The translations under genes and the position numbers were made by a program. Shown piece by piece: positions 57,198 to 64,000 of a stretch of 64,000 bases of DNA; the stretch's first letter is position 1, and the number at the start of each line of letters is the position of its first letter. Source of the stretch: Rhododendron vialii (taxonomy: Eukaryota; Streptophyta; Magnoliopsida; Ericales; Ericaceae); contig NC_080559.1 of NCBI RefSeq assembly GCF_030253575.1, positions 35,005,001 through 35,069,000 of the forward strand, read 5' to 3'. Under the pieces are notes generated by a model. It searched no databases. It saw nothing but the letters and a program-made list of their open reading frames with translations, and had not been told where the DNA came from.

Positions 57198-60084
57198 CTA
57201 GTTCTTTCGATTAACCTTCAGATATGGCAAAGCACCGATGACATTGTTATAGTCACTCCGGTCAACTTGCACCTGCATATGATTAGACCATTCTAACGTT
57301 AGATAACCCATATTAATCCAAAATTCAGATATACATAAGGAATAAAACCTAGTGGCATCAAGGAAATTCTGTCTACTCTTTGGTAAGTTCAGCTTTCTTT
57401 GGCACTTCTTATCAACATATGCAATCAATCCTCAGAAACTCAGAAATTGCAGTTAATCACCCAATTAGTTTTCCTTTACAACTGGGTGATTCTTCAGTTC
57501 CATAGATGTCATATAGCATCAATGTGATATAGCTTCCGTCATCTTAACATGTGATTTAAAATTCTTTGCAGTATGCTGATTCATGTGCCAAGTCCAATAT
57601 CAAAGCTTTGAATCTTGGACCAGACAATTTATGAATTTCCTAAGAAAAGGAAAGAACTCCAAAGAGCAAAGAGAGGGAATGCAGATGGTTTCAAGCTGTA
57701 TTTATCTTTGTTAGATTGTTAGAGGGCGCAAACATGGCAACAGAAAGTAATCATGGACCTATTACATAATATTTAGACAATGTAGTCTTCATTACTATTA
57801 ATGCCAGCGGGATTCACCTTGGCACGGTTTTTGGAGAAAGGAGACAACTTATACTAAAGCTTAAGTAATCAACAAGCCAATGGAAGGATGAAAAAGGAGA
57901 CAACTTATACTAAAGCTTAAGTAATCAACAAGCCAATGGAAGGACGAAAGGATTTATTGAATTCAACAAAAAGTCCACCAAAGTTTGCCGCAAAAGTGGG
58001 ACTTCCCCGATTTTAAACCTTAGAACACTGTCGGAATGTTGTACAACCTTCACTCCACAACCAAAGACTAAGTGTCAATAAAAAACGCAAGTTCTCTAGG
58101 GTTTTGAAGAAATGGAGGCACAAAAGCAGTAGAAACAGCAGCTTCAAACTCTGATGTTGGCAATAGCTGTTTCCCCTAATATACTATTGGGATTCTATTA
58201 TAGTTCATATTCCTAAAGCCATCAACATAACTCTGGAGCAACAATGAAAAGTTCTCCTAAAGATTCAAGTTTGTATTAAAGCAGAAGAACGCCACAGGCT
58301 ACCCTATGTGAATACACAAGAAAGATCACAAGCAAAAGGGGGCACCACCCATTATAACCCTACTAACAATTAAGCTGAGACAGCTGACTAAAGATCACAA
58401 CACTATGACATGACTATTCAAATTTCATGATTCTCAGATCTAACAGCACAATCCATTAGGACTCATGATCACCTGGAGAAGCAAGGAGAATCCCAAATCC
58501 AGGAAAAGGAGGTTACAAGAAGAAGGAAATAGGCAGGAACCAGCAACAGTTCGTTTCTTTACTGAAAGTAAAGCCACATAACATGGTTGTCAAAAACTTA
58601 TTTATTAAGCTGGACTGATGAAAAATTTGAAAGGAATGTTACAACAGCTAGTCCTCATGCCAGAAGTTAGGCAATATGTACTAGTGGGGAGAATGAGCCA
58701 AACATCATTCACGCAAAAGGCCCTTCACATTCAACAAACATTTCTTCTATCCCACTCCCTTCAAGTGCCAAAACTTTGAAAAAAGAAATAGAAATATTGC
58801 TGATATGTCACAGCTTAAATTTTCTGCTAAAGCTCGCAGGTATCGAGCGTTGTGAGGGCTTTCATGTGCGCTTAAGGGCATTTACTATTACAAGATGACC
58901 CAATCCAAACCAAGATTCATCCCTAACGAGTAACGCCTCATACAAGCCAAAGCTTGTTGGCTTGCCTAAGGCGTTCCAGCACACAAAACCCTTCAGCTTG
59001 CTCAAGGCATCCAGCTTAGAATAGTCAAAAGTCATTCAACTGGTATGGTCGCTGACATGAGATCTGTTCAAATGTTAATTTAAGTGGGAGCAGTTGCAGG
59101 TATCGAGGCTTGTGGGGGCTTCCATTTGCGTATTAAGGGTAGTTTCTGTCATAGTGCATTTCACTATAAAGAGAACTCTAGCCACATTAAGCAAGGTGCT
59201 ACAAGAAGAGGCTAAACCAAGGTGCTACCCAAAGAGACTATTTATCCTAATTCCGCTCAAATAGGACCCTAAATAACAGCTGAACCATAAAACTACGAAG
59301 GTAAAATCTTTTAAAGAGCCCCGTCAAACTTATACATAGCACCATTGACATTGTAATCCTTACTCCTTAGTACCTGAAATTCGGTAACAAAGACTAAGGC
59401 CAAATAAATTATAAACAAATTCATGGACCAGCTTAATTCAAAACAATGAAGTTAAATACTAAACATTTGTAGCTGTCTATTCTAAGAGATACTAAAAGCT
59501 AGAGGTTTTAAAAGGACAGAAAACATCAAATACAGTAGTAATCCACAAACCACAATGGGTATAGTGAAAGAGTTAGGAGCCCTAACCGACTTGGAGAGGC
59601 GATTACGCCTCTTGGCATTCTTCTTCCCCAGCAAATGCTGCTTCCCACATTTCCTCCTCATGATCTTCCCACTACCCGTCACCCGAAATCTCTTCGCCGA
59701 AGCCTAAAACAAAGCCCCAAATTCAAATCAATTTAACCACCCTAATAACTTCGTGATTGTCATATAGTAATAATATATAATTAGAGAGAGAGAGAGAGAT
59801 ACCTTGTGGGTTTTCATTTTGTAGCCTTTAGCGCAGACGACAGTGAGAGGTGGGGGGTTCCGAGTGGGAGAGGCGACCGTAGGGATTCTTTGAGGAAGGA
59901 GTGGAGCGAACCCAGATAAGGTGTGAGAAGAAGTGAGGGTGAGCGAGGTTTTGTTGGTGAAGTGAGAGAAGTGAACAGTGCTAAGAGGGCTACGGAAGCT
60001 GCTGCGAGTGGCAGTTGATGATGAAGAAGAAGGTGAAAGCTTGAAAGAGATGCAGAAGGCGGTTGAGGAAGCCATTGTCGTCAT
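57198..60084 (-). CDS. RPL35: Plastid 50S ribosomal protein L35 (bL35c)
   Basis: Three exons, 60084-59803, 59703-59587 and 57272-57198, phase-0 junctions, 157 residues. Residues 1 to about 84 are a Ser/Thr-rich chloroplast transit peptide ([20 protein letters not shown] and on). The mature part begins near [20 protein letters not shown], then [20 protein letters not shown] and ends [17 protein letters not shown], the bacterial-type L35 signature. It is a small protein of the chloroplast large ribosomal subunit, made in the cytosol and imported. A second ATG at 60075 is an equally good start (three residues shorter). Intron 1 starts GTATCTCTCTC, with a (CT)n run next to the donor. Intron 2 is 2.3 kb and contains a 56-base tandem duplication. 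Confidence 0.94.
57840..57947. repeat. 56-base direct tandem duplication in bL35 intron 2
   Basis: The unit GGAGACAACTTATACTAAAG and on starts at 57840 and again at 57896. The two copies differ at about one position (AAGGATGAAA against AAGGACGAAA), so it is recent. Confidence 0.9.
59783..59799. repeat. (CT)n at the bL35 intron 1 donor
   Basis: On the coding strand about eight CT units begin four bases into the intron, after CACAAG|GTAT. Confidence 0.9.
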
Positions 60085-60199
60085 CAGTTCGAGTTTCTTT
60101 GGTCTCTCTGGTTTTGGATGCGAGGATAAGGGGGTAGGACGAGGTTCAAAACGACCAGGATCGCAACTTCAGCACTGGAGGACGAGACGAGGCTCATCA

Positions 60200-61090
60200 A
60201 AACGACGTCGGTCGGATTTCATTAGGACATCCCATTCTCAACCTGCGAAGTCATACCAAACGACGTCGCAACAGTTTAAATCTCCCATTATGGGGACTTT
60301 GACGTCTAATTGGCCAAATTGTGAACCCATGAAGGTTTTAATTCTTAATCGGAACTATCCAAGTTGTAGAGATTGTCAAGAAATAATATCAAAACAGAAA
60401 TTATGTTAATAAAATGTTAATTCGTACATAATCGGAGATGATTTCTGTGAATTTATTTTACTGAAAATAAAATTGGCTACACTGGATCAAGTCCTATTTA
60501 TTACGGATTTAACTGAGATCTTGCGGCTTCGCCACCGGAGGTTCACCAAACGGCGTCGGTCAGAGTTTATAAAGACTTCCCATCTTCAACCTGCAAAGTT
60601 TCATTACAAGAACTGCGAAGTAAAATGGGTAAATTGTGAACTCATTCTGGGTTTATTTCTTGATCAAAGAGGTTCAAGATGTAGAAATTGTCAAGATGAT
60701 GAACCAGTTTAAAAATCATGTTAATAAAATACCGATTAATGCATAATCGGACATGATCAATGTAAATTTATTTTTTCAAAAATAGAATCCGCCACACTTG
60801 ATCAAACGAAGAGTTTATAAGACCTCGCTTGGGAGGTTTTTCGAACGACGTGGCAATATTAAAGCTCCCCTTATAGGGACTGCGATGTGTAATCTACTAA
60901 TCTGTAAATTTTGAACTCATGCCGGATTTATTTCTTGATCGAAATTGTTCAATTTGTAGAGCTTATCGAGCAGACGAAACAAGATAAAAATCATATTGAT
61001 CGAAGGCTGATTAATACATTATCGGAGATGATCGGAGTGAATTTGTTTGTGTGAAAATAGATTTGGCCGCATTGGATCAAACCCAATGTT
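60200..61090. repeat. Three diverged tandem repeats of about 270-320 bases
   Basis: Three copies share the same ordered words: AACGACGTCG or AACGGCGTCGG; CATCTTCAACCTGC; GTAAATTGTGAACTCAT; GGGTTTATTTCTTGATC; GTAGAAATTGTCAAGA; CATGTTAATAAAAT; GCATAATCGGA; and a CCACACTTGATCAAA-type end at about 60477, 60793 and 61067. The spacing is 316 and then 274 bases. They lie next to the bL35 transcription start on the opposite side. The ORFs inside (59978-60409, 60473-60712) are not conserved between copies and look incidental. Confidence 0.75.
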
Positions 61091-61433
61091 GGATCTGAGG
61101 AAGTTATAACTGAAGGAATTCGCTCCATTTTCATCACGCTCTGCAGCTGAGGAAGTTACGTGAAGAACCATGCGATGATCATCAATTCATCATCCGTTTG
61201 ATTTCTGGGTATGCTTCTCTTAATTAGCAGTTGTATTAATATGATAGAAAAGTGATCGAGAACAAGTTTTAAAGTTTACTCTTGTAATAATAATACATAA
61301 AAGAGACAACGATTAGCTTCAAATGACAACGTCTAAATTGAACTAATAAGAGGGAAGATTGGAATTTTCATGCCATAAGTCACATCTGGTGAGAACATGG
61401 TAAAAAAAACTGCCCACAACTCCATTATAGTTT

Positions 61434-61644
61434 GAACCCAAGGGGTTGGCTCAATGGTCAAGGCCTGAGGGGGTTTGCTCCCTCCTAAGTTTTCAGGTTC
61501 AAAATCACTCAGATGCTATCAACTATTTTGGAGCTAGTCCATACAGAGCTTTCTCTGAATTTAATTGGGACCCCACAAATGGGTAGTGGGATTAGTCGAG
61601 CTATGCGTAAGCTGGCCCGGACACCTGAGTTATCAAAAAAAAAA
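61434..61644 (+). mobile_element. Full-length tRNA-derived SINE with target-site duplication
   Basis: Contains the A box TTGGCTCAATGG (about 61446-61457), B box GGTTCAAAATC (61496-61506), a non-tRNA body with GATGCTATCAACT and GCGTAAGCTGGC, and a TTATCAAAAAAAAAA tail. CTCCATTATAGTTT (61420-61433) before it and CTCTATTATTAGTTT (61645-61659) after it match as a target-site duplication. Related pieces are at 29094-29236 (minus) and 28340-28477 (plus). Confidence 0.85.
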
Positions 61645-61659
61645 CTCTATTATTAGTTT

Positions 61660-63359
61660 AACAACGATTATGTTTATAAGGGATTTCATGGTCGCTTGAA
61701 TTTTATCTTTATCCGCTGATGGTGTTTTTACACCTATTAATCTGCAACAACAACAAAAAAAAATTTGAAGTGGAAAAGCTAAACGACTGATGTGATGATG
61801 TTTGTATTACTCACGCCTCACGGATCATGAAATTTCTGCTCCTGCTCCTATGTCTTGTTTACATTGAGGCAATTAAGCTTTGTGAAGTATGTTGTTTATC
61901 ACTGTTCGAGTTGTCATGCGTAATGGCTTTTGCTGGAGATTTCAGGATCTTAGAATGGAAGTGATTGCTTTCAGATTTTCGTTCGGATGCATACAGTCTT
62001 AGGATGGGGTAGCTAATATTACATGGGAAGGTGTTATATTTTTAAAACGACATTGGGCAGGTGAACTTCTATAATTTGGTGATTTTTGAAGGAAAAAAAC
62101 TGCTCACAATGTAAAGAGAAACTTTGGAACTTGGGTAAGGCGGTCGCTTGAGCTCATTCGTCCTTCACCTGATCTTATTAGACTCTCTACGTGTATTTGG
62201 TTTCCTTCAGCCATATGAATTTTATGTTGCATCACCTAGGGCATTACGGAAAGTAAATTTTGTCTAGTTCCTTGTATTTGGTTTAATTAACTGCTAATTG
62301 CTTTGTATGATGCTATTTAATACAGGATTGTTCAATTATCCGTCAGACAAGTGAATCCTCGACAGTACGTGTCTGAAGTTCCTCATGTGTTGTGCTCTGA
62401 GCTGATTTATGATGCAAGTTTTTTATTATTATCTTGATTGCATGATGAGATGAAGGTAGGAGAGGGGGGGAATGATGTGATGCTAACACTTTGAATCATG
62501 CAGTTTTGAAACTCCAATTGTTTGTCGAATCATCAGATCACATAGATGGAAATGCAAATGAGTTTGGAAATTAGAATAGACCAGGGATTTGGTTTAATGG
62601 GGCGCAAGTTCAAATTTCTATACTGCATATGAGGTGACAGGTAAGAGCTGATACAGTTTTTTAGAGCTATTTCATTGACTTAAGAGATAGGTCATAACTG
62701 TGAGAAGCAAATAGGAGAAGGTTTTGGAGAGTGGATCCTTTGTGTGATGTACAAAATGTGGTGTGAACAGAATTGCTGATGTTTTGATGGGTTTGACCGT
62801 TTGTGGAAAACCAAATTTCTATGGGTCTTTTGTGTAGGTGCGTGTGGGGTCAATTTAACAGTTGATGATTTGTAGAGAATTTTGAGGCTTGAGAGTGGAC
62901 TCATAGCCTTTTGCTTTGGGCTTTGTAGTTGTACGTGTAATGTATAGAGATGGGATGATTTTAAGGCTTCAGAGGATTCCTAGCCTATTTGCTTTTGGCT
63001 TTCTATAGGCATGCATCGAGTGGCATTTCCCTTTTGATGCCTTTCATTTCTTCAACAAATCTCTATATAAAGGAATGATACCTTCCTAACTGGTGATACT
63101 GATGACTGTTGCATTCCTTTCCACACTATCAAGTTTCTCACGCATCTGTTTTCATTTTATAGTTTGATATGCTTCATCCGTCCCCAATGTTAGTCCCATG
63201 TTGCTGTCCCAAAAAGTTGTCCCTCTTTTGTCAATGGACAAAAGTTGTTGAATTCGCATTTTACCTTCCCTTTCGAAGTATCAACAGCAATAAACTAAAG
63301 GCAATGATGTTCCTTTGGAATTTCATGCGAATTGGTTGTGACCATTGTTTTGTATATTA
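61660..63359. other. Intergenic or leader of a right-edge gene
   Basis: No coding exon could be supported. Acceptor- and donor-like sites are present (for example near 62325) but without recognisable protein. The plus-strand gene at the right edge may begin here. Confidence 0.4.
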
Positions 63360-64000
63360 AAGATGTCTGCTTAATGCTACAGTGCTACCAGACCTAAATG
63401 TACCCTCCCCTAAACCAGAAATATTGAATCTTCCTGAGGGGCCAAATGTGCAGGAGTAGGAGTTCCACTGCCAAATTAGATTATTGGATATCCAGAGGCA
63501 ACAATTAGAGAAAGACAAAGAATACATTCTGGGCAAGTTGAGGGAGGGGCAATTGAAACAGTCCACGTGCAAATATCAACATTGGAAATTTATTGTTTCA
63601 ATAATTTTTTGCAGGGGAATGAAGATCTGATTCTTGCTAATGATGCACTTGACTTTGCAGATTACCGTTTATCATTGGCAGTATGTTATTGTCCTCCTTT
63701 AACACGACTTAGTGTCATGTAGGTTGTCCATGACTGTCACATTTCTAGTGTTAAAACATTTTTTGCTTTCGTTAGATACCAAAATATGGGATTTTTGAGA
63801 ACATAAATTCGCTGTGGGAGCTAGCACAGATGCCTCAATGGACACCCGAGAAACCTCTAAGAGTATGGACATTGTATTTCAATTTTGTCATGTCATATTT
63901 CTGCGTCTGTTCAACTATCCCTTCTCTATATCAGTTTTCTTTGGGAGTTGTTGATAAGAATTTTCGGTTAGGATTTAGCTTCTATTCCATTTTTGTGCAC
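63360..64000 (+). CDS. Partial gene of unknown function, runs off right edge
   Basis: Two phase-0 candidate exons have good borders: 63615-63680 (acceptor TTTTGCAG, donor GTATGT) reading [20 protein letters not shown] and LA, and 63776-63862 (acceptor CGTTAG, donor GTATGG) reading [18 protein letters not shown] and [11 protein letters not shown]. They join in frame. Upstream, about 63440-63600, an open stretch reads [20 protein letters not shown], which looks like a coiled coil but ends before exon 63615 in its own frame. A segment near 63390 reads [21 protein letters not shown] do not recognise the family. The start and end lie outside what can be determined. Confidence 0.45.

Noticed and set aside
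59978-60409. 143-residue plus-strand ORF
   Set aside because: Antisense to the transit-peptide exon of bL35 and then into the tandem repeat; not conserved between repeat copies.
1-64000. CRISPR arrays, operons, prokaryotic promoters or terminators
   Set aside because: The window is plant nuclear DNA; no regularly spaced identical repeats with unique spacers were seen.

Overview
The window is eukaryotic nuclear DNA from a dicot plant. The evidence is AT-rich intergenic DNA, genes with short exons and GT-AG introns, plant-specific families, and many (CT)n microsatellites and small non-autonomous transposons. The species cannot be fixed from the sequence; a woody eudicot is plausible. Exon boundaries were set by hand from splice signals, reading phase and remembered family sequences, without transcripts or searches.

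Layout. 1-10.3 kb is repeat territory: a broken Ty1/copia pol on the minus strand, a copia-type LTR (2442-3076), a second LTR-like block, two miniature LTR retrotransposons (TRIM-like 6082-6720 and SMART-like 7584-7857), foldback elements and degenerate tandem repeats. 11-21 kb holds a BAHD acyltransferase (minus), an elongin-B-like ubiquitin-fold protein (minus) and a calcineurin-B-like EF-hand protein (plus, six exons). 22-25 kb holds a hAT-like MITE and a 373-bp hairpin. 25.3-27.5 kb is a GTD-binding (DUF593) myosin-binding-type protein (plus). 27.5-29.3 kb has SINE copies and a mitochondrial-type tRNA fragment. 29.8-33.0 kb is an LRR receptor kinase with a non-RD kinase domain (minus, three exons). 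36.6-40.1 kb is MAT1 (minus, five exons). 43.1-50.9 kb is ATG11 (plus, five exons), with LINE fragments in two introns. 53.0-55.3 kb is a RING-type protein (plus). 56.1-56.8 kb is a retroelement-derived RNase H-like pseudogene with a 24-G run. 57.2-60.1 kb is plastid ribosomal protein bL35 (minus, three exons). 60.2-61.1 kb is a three-copy diverged tandem repeat, followed by a well-formed SINE. Exons of an unrecognised plus-strand gene run off the right edge.

The genes are mostly independent housekeeping or signalling genes: TFIIH/CAK assembly, autophagy initiation, Ca2+ sensing, plastid translation, ubiquitin-related functions, acyl transfer and surface perception. MAT1 and ATG11 are divergent neighbours; from memory their Arabidopsis counterparts are also close together on chromosome 4, so this part is probably conserved gene order.

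The most unusual signal is that (CT)n tracts begin within a few bases of the 5' splice site of the first intron of three genes (ATG11, MAT1, bL35), and a further (CT)n forms the polypyrimidine tract at the other end of MAT1 intron 1. No CRISPR array, operon, phage or clearly novel multi-gene system was seen.
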